64,000 bases of DNA from Vibrio pomeroyi (lineage in GTDB: Bacteria; Pseudomonadota; Gammaproteobacteria; Enterobacterales; Vibrionaceae). Under the pieces are notes generated by a model, which was given only the letters and a program-made list of their open reading frames with translations, made no database searches and was not told the origin of the DNA. Made by a program: the position numbers and the translations under genes. Shown piece by piece: positions 44,620-54,426 of the stretch. Numbering within the stretch: position 1 is the first letter of the stretch; every line of letters begins with the position of its first letter. The stretch lies in contig CP090854.1 of assembly GCA_041879425.1 (NCBI GenBank), positions 2,046,001 to 2,110,000 on the forward strand, given 5' to 3'.

Positions 44620-46443
44620 ATGAACCAACAACGTCAACTAAGCTGGAAAATAGCAGCTATTCTAGGTACATCTTTTGGCTTTAATGCACACGCTGCAGAA
44701 ATGGTCAGAGTCGATAACGATACACTGCTACAACAAAGCCTCGTCGCGCAGTCGAAGAGTGTTGCCCCACTAGAATTAGGTTTTTCTGAAATAAAACGGG
44801 TGGTGTTACCCAATGGGAAAACGAAAGTCCGCTATCAACAAACTCACCTAGGTTTACCCGTCTTTGATACCTCCGTTGTCGCCACCCTTTCTAAGAACCA
44901 ACCCACTCAGGTATTTGGCTCAATGGCACAAGGGATCAGTGGTGACCTATCTAGCATCGCGCCAAAGCTGAATCAGGAACAAGCGATTGAAGCCGCACTG
45001 TCTGCTCACCGCACGTTTACTGTCGGCAAAAAGTCGATTGAGAACAAAAATGCAAAACTCATGGTGAGATTGGATGAGAACCAAACCGCACAAATGGTGT
45101 ATCTGGTCGATTTCTTTATCGCTTCCTCTTATCCAGAGCGCCCTTTTTACTTTATTGATGCCATGACTGGCGAGGTAATCCAAAAATGGAATGGATTAAA
45201 CCATGCTAAATCGTCTGGTACTGGCCCGGGTGGTAACCTCAAAACCACTCGATATGAATATGGCAGTGACTTCCCTAGCTTTCCCATCGACAAAACAGGC
45301 ACGACGTGTAAGTTAGAAAACGATTCGGTTAAGACGGTCAACTTGAACCACGGAACATCTGGCAGCGCAGCCTACAGTTACAACTGTGCCGATGGAACCA
45401 ACTACACCGATCATAAATACATTAACGGTGCTTACTCGCCTCTTAACGATGCGCACTACTTCGGTAATGTCGTGTTTGATATGTACAAAGAGTGGATGAA
45501 CACCTCGCCGTTAACTTTCCAGCTAACGATGCGTGTTCACTACAGCTCGAATTACGAGAATGCATTTTGGAATGGTTCATCAATGACCTTTGGCGATGGT
45601 GGCAGCACCTTTTATCCGTTGGTCGATATTAACGTGAGCGCTCACGAAGTCAGCCACGGGTTCACAGAACAGAACTCGGGGCTTGTTTACAGAAACATGT
45701 CGGGCGGTATTAACGAAGCCTTCTCCGATATTGCAGGTGAAGCGGCCGAATATTACTTGCGTGGCAATGTGGATTGGATTGTTGGTAGCGATATATTCAA
45801 ATCGGAAGGCGGTTTGCGTTACTTTGATCAACCATCAAAAGATGGCCGCTCGATTGACCATGCCTCGCAATATTACGACGGTTTGAACGTTCACTTGTCT
45901 AGCGGTGTTTATAACCGCGCCTTTTACCTTTTAGCGAACAAATCGGGTTGGAATGTACGTAAGGGCTTTGAAATATTCACAGTCGCAAACCAATTGTATT
46001 GGACAGCAAACAGCACCTTTGATGCCGGTGCGTGTGGCGTAGCGAAAGCTGCAGCAGACATGGGTTATGTGGTTGCCGATGTTGAAGATGCCTTTAATAC
46101 CGTAGGCGTGAATGCAAGCTGTGGTGTAACACCTCCAACTGGCAATGTGCTAACGAAAGGCACACCGATTGCGAACCTAAGCGGAAACCAATCCTCAGAG
46201 AGCTTCTACACCTTCACTGTAGATTCTGCATCAAGCGTGACGGTTTCAATGTCTGGCGGTTCAGGCGATGCCGACCTTTACGTGAAATCAGGCAGCAAAC
46301 CAACCACATCCAGTTACGACTGTCGCCCCTATCGTGCTGGCAACAATGAGCAGTGCAGTGTGAGCGCGCAACCGGGCGTGACTTATCATGTGTTGCTGCG
46401 TGGATACTCGAACTACTCTGGCCTCACATTGCGTTTAGATTGA
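44620..46443 (+). CDS. Vibriolysin-type M4 zinc metalloprotease (preproenzyme)
   Basis: 607 residues. Signal peptide (about 1-26, ...FGFNAHA), FTP/PepSY-type propeptide (about 30-195), then the thermolysin-like catalytic domain. Zinc site: HEVSHGFTEQ (about residue 342) with downstream GGINEAFSDIAGE; the transition-state His lies in VHLSSGVYNRAFY. A C-terminal PPC domain covers about 510-607 (SESFYTFTVDSASSVTVSMS...SDADLYVK-like GDADLYVKSG), normally cleaved off. It is the HapA/EmpA/Vsm type of extracellular protease that acts on host proteins and mucus. An RBS-like AGGA precedes the start and a terminator follows. Confidence 0.94.
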   Translation: MNQQRQLSWKIAAILGTSFGFNAHAAEMVRVDNDTLLQQSLVAQSKSVAPLELGFSEIKRVVLPNGKTKVRYQQTHLGLPVFDTSVVATLSKNQPTQVFGSMAQGISGDLSSIAPKLNQEQAIEAALSAHRTFTVGKKSIENKNAKLMVRLDENQTAQMVYLVDFFIASSYPERPFYFIDAMTGEVIQKWNGLNHAKSSGTGPGGNLKTTRYEYGSDFPSFPIDKTGTTCKLENDSVKTVNLNHGTSGSAAYSYNCADGTNYTDHKYINGAYSPLNDAHYFGNVVFDMYKEWMNTSPLTFQLTMRVHYSSNYENAFWNGSSMTFGDGGSTFYPLVDINVSAHEVSHGFTEQNSGLVYRNMSGGINEAFSDIAGEAAEYYLRGNVDWIVGSDIFKSEGGLRYFDQPSKDGRSIDHASQYYDGLNVHLSSGVYNRAFYLLANKSGWNVRKGFEIFTVANQLYWTANSTFDAGACGVAKAAADMGYVVADVEDAFNTVGVNASCGVTPPTGNVLTKGTPIANLSGNQSSESFYTFTVDSASSVTVSMSGGSGDADLYVKSGSKPTTSSYDCRPYRAGNNEQCSVSAQPGVTYHVLLRGYSNYSGLTLRLD

Positions 46444-46479
46444 GTTAGAACGTAATGCTGAAGGTAGCAACCAATAACA

Positions 46480-46503
46480 AAGCCTACTCACATGAGTAGG
46501 CTT
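46480..46503. terminator. Bidirectional intrinsic terminator after the M4 protease
   Basis: AAGCCTACTC / GAGTAGGCTT 10-bp stem with a 4-base loop, between the convergent protease and LysR genes. Confidence 0.8.
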
Positions 46504-46566
46504 CATTGTTTATTAAGCGATGGATTGTTCTATAGACTGAGACGACCTCTTAAGATGCCGAATTGA

Positions 46567-47466
46567 TCACGCAGACAGTTTTAAGATCTCACTGGTAAAC
46601 AACTCTCTTAGCCATCGGTTTACGATGTCGTCGTTACGGTTACTGTGCCAATACACGCTCAGTGACGGTTTGGTGTACTCGAACGGCAGATCTAACATCT
46701 TTATTTTTTCTTCATCAAAATACGCTTTCGCCACACTTTTGGGGAAGGTTGCGATCCAATCACTGTTGTAGATGGTTTCAGAGAAGTCAGCGATCGAATT
46801 CAGCTTTCTTGCTACTTTCCGCTCTGAAAAGATTGGGCTGTGAAACTCGGAGAGCTGGTTTACTCGGTAGTTATCATGCGTGAGCGCCACATGCTTTTCT
46901 GAAAGGTATTGCTCTAAGCTGACTTGCTCGCCGATGGTAGAGTGGTTTTGGCTACACACGATACATAACTCATCGCTCCATACCTCTTGGCTTAATAACG
47001 TTGGATGGGCGCTAGTTAAGTCGACAACAAGGTCGATCTTTTTCTCACGAATGTCGGTCGCCATGTCTTCTTTGATGTTCACTATTTCAATCACGCAGTC
47101 TGGTGCTTCTTTTTGAATCCTATCCAGAACTTGCGGCAGCGTCACACTGCTTGAAATGCTCATAGCGGCAATTCGAAACGTGTAACTGCACTCTTTGGGT
47201 TCAAAGTCGTGTGTTTCAGGCAACGAATGAGAGACAAGTTTGTGCGCTTGCTTGAAGATTGGGTACAAGTCGTTAGCAACAGGCGTAGGTTCAAGCGTGT
47301 ACGATTTTCTAACGAAAAGCAGATCGCGATACTCGTCTCGAAGTTGCTTCAAGTGAGCACTGAGGCTGGGTTGTGAGATGTTGAGCCGCTCTGCTGCGTA
47401 CGTTAAGTTTCCTTCTTCATATATCGCAATAAAGTAATAGATGAGGTTGAGGTTAAATCGTTTCAT
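46567..47466 (-). CDS. LysR-family transcriptional regulator
   Basis: 299 residues. HTH at about 5-65 (FNLNLIYYFIAIYEEGNLTYAAERLNISQPSLSAHLKQ in part), followed by the periplasmic-binding-like effector domain. It is convergent with the M4 protease gene. A palindromic operator lies directly upstream of its start, suggesting autoregulation. The target is unknown. Confidence 0.9.
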   Translation of the reverse strand: MKRFNLNLIYYFIAIYEEGNLTYAAERLNISQPSLSAHLKQLRDEYRDLLFVRKSYTLEPTPVANDLYPIFKQAHKLVSHSLPETHDFEPKECSYTFRIAAMSISSSVTLPQVLDRIQKEAPDCVIEIVNIKEDMATDIREKKIDLVVDLTSAHPTLLSQEVWSDELCIVCSQNHSTIGEQVSLEQYLSEKHVALTHDNYRVNQLSEFHSPIFSERKVARKLNSIADFSETIYNSDWIATFPKSVAKAYFDEEKIKMLDLPFEYTKPSLSVYWHSNRNDDIVNRWLRELFTSEILKLSA

Positions 47467-47489
47467 TCGAGCTCTTCAGGCAGTCATGT

Positions 47490-47524
47490 ATTTAAATAAG
47501 CGATATAAATAATATCGTTTAAAT
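47490..47524. promoter_or_regulatory. Palindromic operator upstream of the LysR gene
   Basis: Core CGATAT-AAATA-ATATCG (47501-47517) is a perfect 6-5-6 dyad, and TTTAAA hexamers flank it on both sides. Placement 24 bases from the LysR start fits an autoregulatory site. Confidence 0.5.
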
Positions 47525-47777
47525 GACTGTGAATTATCGCTTTCCATTCCCATATTTTAGTTATGGTTATGACAGAACATTGTTAAAACGGCAAATAAAA
47601 ATTAAGCGAACTAGTACGGTAGTATTTAAGGAGCAAGAGCCAAAGAATATGTAACAGATTGGTTTTTATAAAGATATAGGTTTTCCTGATATCTAGTATA
47701 GGCGTGACGTTATATTAGAAGACGGTTGAGTTTGACATAATTCCCGGTTCCTAAATATACACATGTAGAAACAGAGA

Positions 47778-48326
47778 ATGATGAACCGATTTGCAAAACC
47801 GATAATAATCTCAATGAGCCTTGTGACCTTATTTGGTTGTGTGGGCAGCAATGCCGTAACCGGAAAACTAATGGAATTTAACGTTAAAGCCGTTGATAAC
47901 CGTTACGCTCGTGGTGGCCTAAACATGTTACTTGCCCCTGCTTACGGTATTACCGTTGCCGCCGATTACATCGTATTTAACTCGCTGGAATTCTGGACGG
48001 GTAAGAACCCAATCAACAAGAAACCACACATCTTTGATAGCAAAGTTGATACCTACATTGATGTTAATGACCAATTGGATGACAGCCTAACTGAAGCGCC
48101 GATCGACCCGCTGGCAAAGCATGTGATTGACCACAGCGAAATGAAAGTACTTAACCAAGACGAAATCGCAATTGAGCTAACCTACAACGACGGTACTCGC
48201 GCGACTCTAACGGGTCAACGTTTCGGTGATGAAGTTCACTACTCTATTGATAACCAAGTTATCGCAAAAACAAGCCTGGAAGAGATGCAGATGTACATGG
48301 CATCCGCAGAGCAATCACAGGGCTAA
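47778..48326 (+). CDS. DUF3332-like lipoprotein
   Basis: 182 residues. A type II signal peptide ends in the lipobox LFGC (Cys21). The mature part contains NRYARGGLNMLLAPAYGITVAADYIVFNSLEFWTG, the conserved centre of this Vibrio-typical family, split here as NRYARGG...FNSLEFWTG. Predicted membrane-anchored on the periplasmic side. The role is not known to me. Confidence 0.8.
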   Translation: MMNRFAKPIIISMSLVTLFGCVGSNAVTGKLMEFNVKAVDNRYARGGLNMLLAPAYGITVAADYIVFNSLEFWTGKNPINKKPHIFDSKVDTYIDVNDQLDDSLTEAPIDPLAKHVIDHSEMKVLNQDEIAIELTYNDGTRATLTGQRFGDEVHYSIDNQVIAKTSLEEMQMYMASAEQSQG

Positions 48327-48742
48327 CAGCGCTTAGATAACGCGCTCTGTAATGAGATAATCGATACACCAACAACAGTCAGTCTTTATAAGCATTGCCG
48401 TTCGCTTATAAAAATAAAAGGGTTAGCCAAGCGCTAGTCCTTTTCTTATCGGCCCTACGCCAGCCAACAGATACCCTTATACCTAAGCGCGCTCTTTTGC
48501 ACCTATAAACATAAACTATATAGTTAATAATTTTGTTAATTGACTACTGATTGGTTTATAAATTTGGATATATCAAGTCGTCACACACTTAATATTTTAT
48601 AAATTATTTAAATTGAGATCCTGTGCTGCACAACGAAATAAAAATCAGCTGTCTAACTTTTAAACATATTCACCTTACTGATAGGTTAATCCTTATAGGG
48701 CAAATGCTCTATTAATGATAAAAATTAAAATAAGGATTATTT
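48327..48742. other. Intergenic region upstream of the DUF3103-like gene
   Basis: About 415 bases. An imperfect hairpin near 48417-48450 (AAAAGGG...CCTTTT) may terminate the lipoprotein gene. The rest is AT-rich and should hold the next promoter. No operator recognised. Confidence 0.4.
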
Positions 48743-49978
48743 ATGAAACCATCTTTCTCTATCAGTATGGTGCTTGCAACAACAGTGGTTGGCTTCCAGT
48801 CCTATGCAAACAATATCGACACGACAGACGCACGCTCTCTTTCAGAGAACTCCTCAACACAAAAGCAATCTTTGGCGTTGCAAATCAGTGCCCGCTACTC
48901 GGACCTTGAGCTTTCTTTAAAAGACCAGATAACAGAAAAACAGCTGTCTACACCGATAGACAAGCTTAACTCAGACAAGCCCTACTCCGCGTTTGCAAGC
49001 AAAATGCAAAAGGCTGATCTTAGCTACCGAAAAATGAAAGGGATCAACGACTTCAGTGACTCGGTGTTAGAGATTCGCATGGCCGATGAAGCGATGATTG
49101 AAGCTTGGAAAAATGGTGCAAGCCCACTGTTCGCTTACGAGCCCTCTGGTGATGATTCAAATTGGCAATACATCGAAGCGTACGATGTGTATGGACAAGT
49201 TCATGAGCTAGACGTGTACCAAATGCCCGACGTTCCTGTGTTTATTATTGATAGCAACGGATCAGAAGAACTCAAAGCAGGCTTAATGGCAATGCAGGCT
49301 GAGATGAACAAACTGGGTACTGCAACACAAATCAATTCCGACGCCAAAACCACCAGCGACAGTGAAGACAGTATAGGGAGTAAAAACAGTAAGGTTCAGA
49401 AACAAACGTTTATGGGTAAAGCGACTCGCTCGATGACGATGTCTGAACCTGAGCCATTGAACACCACACAGTTAACGAAAATCCGTTTGGCTGTCGACCA
49501 AGAACCGTGGATCTCTGGCAAAGCTGAAATCTATGCCATAGTGACGGGTGTCGATTCAAGTCGTGTAGAGCCACAGATTGATCTCGTTGAGATGCCTTAT
49601 CTGGACTACGACAAACAGACGTATTACCCAAATCAAACCGTGATCTTCTGGCCTCGTTACCGTTGGGGCGCTGCCGATATGATTTTAATGGAACACGATG
49701 ACGGCACCGATTATAAAGCATTAGCAAAACTGCTGGTTGAAGCTGCAGAAGAGATCTTGAAGATGATTCCTGACCCAGAAGTTCAAGGCTATGCGATCAT
49801 TGCTCAGATCACAGGTAAGATCATTGATGTGATTCCTGATGGCGTATTAGTGAATGATGATGACTTTGTAGACGTGTACTACACCTTAATGCAAAACACT
49901 CCTTATGTTGATCGCCCGGGCGCTGGCGGAAATGCGGTTGCTTCATTCGCCCCTGTCACCATTTCACCGACAGAGTAA
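48743..49978 (+). CDS. Exported protein, DUF3103-like
   Basis: 411 residues. A signal peptide (about 1-22, ...VVGFQSYAN) is followed by a helical region, a Ser/Thr/Asp-rich linker (about 195-225) and a C-terminal beta-rich domain (KIRLAVDQEPWISGKAEIYAIVTG, VIFWPRYRWGAADMILMEHDDG). The whole resembles DUF3103 proteins of Vibrio, whose function is unknown. RBS AAGGA lies upstream and a terminator follows. Confidence 0.7.
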   Translation: MKPSFSISMVLATTVVGFQSYANNIDTTDARSLSENSSTQKQSLALQISARYSDLELSLKDQITEKQLSTPIDKLNSDKPYSAFASKMQKADLSYRKMKGINDFSDSVLEIRMADEAMIEAWKNGASPLFAYEPSGDDSNWQYIEAYDVYGQVHELDVYQMPDVPVFIIDSNGSEELKAGLMAMQAEMNKLGTATQINSDAKTTSDSEDSIGSKNSKVQKQTFMGKATRSMTMSEPEPLNTTQLTKIRLAVDQEPWISGKAEIYAIVTGVDSSRVEPQIDLVEMPYLDYDKQTYYPNQTVIFWPRYRWGAADMILMEHDDGTDYKALAKLLVEAAEEILKMIPDPEVQGYAIIAQITGKIIDVIPDGVLVNDDDFVDVYYTLMQNTPYVDRPGAGGNAVASFAPVTISPTE

Positions 49979-49992
49979 ATCGTTCTTTATTA

Positions 49993-50021
49993 AGTTAGGG
50001 CTTAATCGCTAGGCCCTAACT
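49993..50021 (+). terminator. Terminator hairpin after the DUF3103-like gene
   Basis: AGTTAGGGC / GCCCTAACT 9-bp stem with an 11-base loop, 15 bases after the stop. Confidence 0.7.
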
Positions 50022-50070
50022 CTTCATTATCGAAGGTGGGTAAAACATAAGAGATGTACTGAGAAGCTAA

Positions 50071-50388
50071 TTACAGGGAGTAATCAAACACAATGATGTC
50101 GTCTAGAAGCGGACGAAACACATCTTTCAGCGCATCATGCTCTGGATGTGGAAGGTAGTTCTGACGGCCTTCTTCATCAGCAAACGTCATTAGTACCGAA
50201 TGGGTATAACCTTGGTTTTTGTTTTCAGGGCTGTCATTGAGCCCCCACTCGACTGAAGTCACGCCTTCCACCTTGCTTGGCATCGCTACAAACAGTCCTT
50301 TCAGCTTCTCTATTTCAGAAACTTCTGCATCTTCTTTAAACTTAATCAGCAAAATATGACGAATCATTCCCGTTTCTGTTCGATTCAT
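50071..50388 (-). CDS. Dabb-family (stress-responsive alpha/beta-barrel) protein
   Basis: 105 residues from the ATG at 50388, chosen because AAGGACT lies upstream; the longer open frame has no family match. MIRHILLIKFKEDA, SVEWGLNDSP and HSVLMTFADEEGRQNYLPHP with DDIIVFDYSL are the family signatures. Dabb proteins are small dimeric alpha/beta barrels; the substrate is unknown. Confidence 0.85.
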   Translation of the reverse strand: MNRTETGMIRHILLIKFKEDAEVSEIEKLKGLFVAMPSKVEGVTSVEWGLNDSPENKNQGYTHSVLMTFADEEGRQNYLPHPEHDALKDVFRPLLDDIIVFDYSL

Positions 50389-50612
50389 TGCTAGTCCTTT
50401 TCGAGTCTTCGTGTATTTGTGTGTCATTCGAGCCCACACCAGTCGCAAACTAACGTTAATAGAAAGACAAAATGCCACAGGTTACAGATACTGCCAAGGC
50501 TAGATGACTGAATTTTATAAAAGACTCTAAAACGAAAAACGCTGCACCCGAAGACACAGCATTTTCCATGGACATGGTAAGCTCATTTAAAGTGGTAAGC
50601 ACATTTTAAACG

Positions 50613-50852
50613 TTAGTCGCGACGACCTGTAAGCTTGATCGTTTGGTTTTGATCCACATCCTTTTGGAATTGGATTCCACCGTTAGAAGCTTCATTTCTT
50701 CCTTCAAGCACTAAGTCTGATTCTACACGTTCAGCCTTAACTTGATTACCTTCACTTCTTGTCATATCGATGGTGCCTGTATAGGTTCCATCAGCAGCAA
50801 AAGCAGTATTCATTGAAAGTGCCATCAAGCCAAGTGCAATTAACTTATTCAT
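50613..50852 (-). CDS. Small secreted protein, unknown
   Basis: 79 residues. A signal peptide (MNKLIALGLMALSMNTAFA) gives a mature protein of 60 residues with alternating polar strands (GTYTGTIDMTRSEGNQVKAE, IQFQKDVDQNQTIKLTG). It has GAGGTGATG just before the start. No family recognised. Confidence 0.65.
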   Translation of the reverse strand: MNKLIALGLMALSMNTAFAADGTYTGTIDMTRSEGNQVKAERVESDLVLEGRNEASNGGIQFQKDVDQNQTIKLTGRRD

Positions 50853-51108
50853 ACATCACCTCGTTGTATTTCTAACTATTTGTTCGTCTGATATCTGTGT
50901 TGCTTTGATGAGATAACTGTAGCGATGGAGCGATAACAACACGAGGAAAAGCGAGATTTACCAAATGGAAAATCAAGGGATTAGTGAACTTCTGACGCTG
51001 TGCTGTCTTAAAAACATTGGATTGCCACTATGATATTAGAGTCACATAATTTCTGGCTACTTGTCACACAGAAATTGCTGCTTATAAAAGGAACGATTTG
51101 GAGAGCCT

Positions 51109-51993
51109 GTGGACATCAATCTCGATATTCAAAATATCCTCGTCATCAAGCGCATGTACGAGCTTCGTAATGTTGGACTGGTAGCAGAATCGCTAGGAAA
51201 AACCGCCGGGGCGATCAGTAAAAACCTGTCAAAGTTAAAAACACAGCTCAACGACCCACTGTTCATTCAGACAAAACACGGCTTCGAACCCACAACTTTT
51301 GTCGAAGCCAATATCGAAAACTTCGAGCAAATACTGAGCAGTATTGAGGCCATCAAACACCAAGAATTCTCTCCAGAATCTTATCGAGGCAATATCAAAA
51401 TCTACGCGAATACGCTGTTTTGGGAACGTTTTGGATCGAAGCTCTACTTCGCTCTCAGTAAAGAAGCCCCAAATGCTCACTACTCATTCGTGCGATGGGG
51501 TAGCAATACCAGAAACCAACTCATAGATGGTGAAGAAGCGATAGCGGTGCACTACTTTGATGAAACCTTGCCGCAGTCGATTTCTCAAATGGACTTCGGA
51601 AAAGGGAAAGTGGTGTTCTTTGTAAGAGACGATCACCCTGCGAAAGACTTTGAGTCGCTCGCCAACTATCCGACTGTTTTATTTAAAACACCTGGATGGA
51701 ATGACAATAAGTACCCAATTCTGGAGCGCCTCAGAAACATTGGCTTTGAAATAAACCCTAGAGCAGATATCGATCACCCTGCGATGATTCACGATATCAT
51801 GCTCAATTCAGACTATTTTGGAATTACGCTCAGTGGTAGCGTCCCAGAAGGCTGCCGTAGTATAGAACTACCTGAAAGACTCACTTTCGATGTGAGCTAT
51901 GTGATGAGTTGTCGCCGTTCACAAAAAGACGCACCTTTGAATCAGTGGTTATTCCAAATGTTGAAATCTACCCTGAAAAACAAACAAGCGTAG
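51109..51993 (+). CDS. LysR-family transcriptional regulator
   Basis: 294 residues from a GTG start; GGAGAGCC lies just upstream. HTH: MYELRNVGLVAESLGKTAGA, ISKNLSKLKTQLNDPLF, followed by an effector-binding domain with HPAKDFESLANYPTVLF. It is the divergent or upstream neighbour of unrelated genes, and convergent with tryptophanase. Target unknown. Confidence 0.88.
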   Translation: MDINLDIQNILVIKRMYELRNVGLVAESLGKTAGAISKNLSKLKTQLNDPLFIQTKHGFEPTTFVEANIENFEQILSSIEAIKHQEFSPESYRGNIKIYANTLFWERFGSKLYFALSKEAPNAHYSFVRWGSNTRNQLIDGEEAIAVHYFDETLPQSISQMDFGKGKVVFFVRDDHPAKDFESLANYPTVLFKTPGWNDNKYPILERLRNIGFEINPRADIDHPAMIHDIMLNSDYFGITLSGSVPEGCRSIELPERLTFDVSYVMSCRRSQKDAPLNQWLFQMLKSTLKNKQA

Positions 51994-52060
51994 TTCAGCT
52001 TTTAACGGGTTAACTGCTTAAAGGCTTAACTGCCTAACTCCACTACCATCCAAAAAAGAA

Positions 52061-52080
52061 AAGGCTCCCGAGGGAGCCTT
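52061..52080. terminator. Bidirectional intrinsic terminator between LysR and tnaA
   Basis: AAGGCTCCC / GGGAGCCTT 9-bp stem with a 2-base centre, flanked by A- and T-rich runs. Confidence 0.85.
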
Positions 52081-52119
52081 TGATTATGTTTCTAGTGACT
52101 ATTCGCTTATGTTTTTATT

Positions 52120-53592
52120 TTAAAATGCTTCTTCGAGCGTTTGTTCATTCTTTTTTCCTGCTTGTTTCTCGCTTATTTCTACCTCTTTCAAGCGCGCAGT
52201 AAAGTGTCTTAACACTGGCGGTTCATAGGTAAAGTCGAGCCCTTTCACTTTGCTTGCGTTCTCTTTCACTTTTTCGAACGCTTCAATAATGAAATCCATG
52301 TGGGTTTGTGTGTAAGTCGCGCGTGGAATGGTTAAGCGCAATAGCTCTGCAGGACATGGATGTTGCTCCCCCGTTACCGGGTCACGACCTTGCAATAACG
52401 AGCCAATCTCAACCGCTCTTATGCCTGCCACTTTGTACAGTTCACACGCCAAAGCATGCGCTGGGAATTGACCCGCTGGAATATGAGGAAGCAGTTTACC
52501 CGCATCGACAAACGCAGCATGACCGCCCGCTTGCTGACACACGATGCCTATCGCTTCTAAGCCATCAACCAAGTATTGAACCTGACCGATGCGATACTCC
52601 AACCAATCCTGACGCATGCCGTCGTATAGGCCAACAGCAAGGCGTTCCATTGCACCGCCCTCTAAGCCCCCATAGGTTGGGAAACCTTCTTGCACGACAC
52701 ACAGGGTGCGACATTCTGTGTACACATCCATGAAAGAGTCGTCTTTAAAGCACAACAAACCGCCCATTTGTACCATCGCATCTTTCTTGGCCGACATAGC
52801 CAAACCATCCGCGTATTTGTAAGACTCACGAGTGATTTGTTCGATAGTCCAATCTTGGTAACCGGCTTCACGCTGCTGAATGAAGTAAGCATTTTCAGCG
52901 TAACGAGCAGAGTCCATGATAACTGGAATATCGTACTTTTGAGCAATCTCATACACGGCTTTTAAGTTGGCGACAGACACTGGCTGTCCACCAGCAGAGT
53001 TACAAGTAATGGTACTCACAATGTAAGGAACATTGGCTGCGCCCGCTTCTAAGATCGCTTCTTCCAATTTCACGATATCAAAGTTGCCTTTGAAGTCGGC
53101 ATTCACTGAGGTATCGAACGCTTCTTTGGTATAAACGTTCTTCGCCACGCAACAATTCACTTGAGTGTGCCCTTGCGTGGTATCGAAGAAGTAGTTCGAC
53201 AAGGCAACCATTTTGCTGCGATCGAGTCCCTTTTCCATTTCACGCTTCTTAATCAAAACAGGAATGTAAATCTGCTCTGCGCCACGCCCTTGGTGAGTCG
53301 GAATAGTCAGCTCATAGCCGAAGATATCTTTCACCGCATTCGACAGTGCATAGTAACTGCGACTGCCACTGTAGGCTTCGTCACCCATCAGCATCGCTGC
53401 TTGCATACGTTGTGTGATTGAACCTGTACCGCTATCGGTCAGCAAATCGATGAACACATCATCACTGTCGAGTAGAAACGGATTCATGCCCGCTTCGACA
53501 ATCGCTTGTTCACGGTAAGCGCGAGTCGTTCTTTTTACTGGCTCTACAACACGAATACGAAACGGTTCTGGTAGATGTTTGAAATTTTCCAT
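52120..53592 (-). CDS. tnaA: Tryptophanase (tryptophan indole-lyase)
   Basis: 490 residues from the ATG at 53592, which matches the E. coli TnaA start [15 protein letters not shown] and has AAAGG 6 bases upstream. The protein is near-identical in its core: [50 protein letters not shown], and the PLP lysine in [10 protein letters not shown]. It splits L-tryptophan to indole, pyruvate and ammonia, so indole signalling is likely. No tnaB permease follows here. A C-terminal extension of about 15 charged residues is present. Confidence 0.97.
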   Translation of the reverse strand: MENFKHLPEPFRIRVVEPVKRTTRAYREQAIVEAGMNPFLLDSDDVFIDLLTDSGTGSITQRMQAAMLMGDEAYSGSRSYYALSNAVKDIFGYELTIPTHQGRGAEQIYIPVLIKKREMEKGLDRSKMVALSNYFFDTTQGHTQVNCCVAKNVYTKEAFDTSVNADFKGNFDIVKLEEAILEAGAANVPYIVSTITCNSAGGQPVSVANLKAVYEIAQKYDIPVIMDSARYAENAYFIQQREAGYQDWTIEQITRESYKYADGLAMSAKKDAMVQMGGLLCFKDDSFMDVYTECRTLCVVQEGFPTYGGLEGGAMERLAVGLYDGMRQDWLEYRIGQVQYLVDGLEAIGIVCQQAGGHAAFVDAGKLLPHIPAGQFPAHALACELYKVAGIRAVEIGSLLQGRDPVTGEQHPCPAELLRLTIPRATYTQTHMDFIIEAFEKVKENASKVKGLDFTYEPPVLRHFTARLKEVEISEKQAGKKNEQTLEEAF

Positions 53593-54334
53593 AATAGTAC
53601 CTTTCAACAAATTCAGCCTAAGGCGAAAAAGCCAAATTCATTATTTTTAGATGTCACGAGTCATCACCATTAATTTTATTTCACGCACGATCACACTCGT
53701 GATAATTACGATAAAAATTAATAGCTAGAAATATATTATTTAATCAATGACGTATTGATTAGTTTCCAATTAATAATGACTAAGAGACAAGAACCCCATG
53801 CACAACAATACAAACAGAAAACGCATGAGTTACGACATATCTTAAAGACAAATTTAATAGGACTGGGCAAAGCGCAAGAGCTCTGCTGGCGCGTGACGCC
53901 TAGAGGCGTACTACTCTGAAGAAAGGTGGAACGAGAGCTGATGATCTAAAGTATACCAAGCTAACAAGGTTAGCCATGTTGTTGATTGCCATTTCAGATA
54001 CATGTTCACAATATATCCCTACGTTGAAATCAAGGTGATCCGAAATTTAAATATAGTGCAATTGTTTTATAAATACAGCGAAAGAAAGTATAAATGTGAT
54101 CAATATTTAGAATGGTGATTAAATACGATAGCGTGTTATATAAACTGTGAATATCGTCAGTTTATATACTATTAAACTAGTTCAACGAGAACCTTAATAA
54201 TAGCGGCTACTTTTGAATTAATCACTTATCCAATATAGGATGAAGGTCGCTGTTTTCTGGATATCTACTGTGCTAAAAAAGATAAGCTCTGATGAGGCTC
54301 AAACCTCACCAGAACCGTATTCGCAGTGAATGAC
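53593..54334. other. Long intergenic region upstream of tnaA
   Basis: About 740 bases. It must carry the tnaA promoter. I looked for a TnaC-type leader peptide with the required Trp codon and did not find a convincing one; an 18-codon frame beginning near 53826 on the minus strand lacks Trp. A small dyad ATCAC-N4-GTGAT lies at 53690-53703. Confidence 0.4.
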
Positions 54335-54426
54335 TTACTTCTTCTTAACCACTTGTTTAATCGCTATTTCAGCTAACTTCGGTGTCGCGGCTTTTAGAGC
54401 ACTGGGTGCCACCTTCTTACCGGCTT

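Noticed and set aside
53593..54334. TnaC leader peptide upstream of tnaA
   Set aside because: No short ORF with an RBS and the essential Trp codon was found; one 18-codon frame near 53826 lacks Trp.
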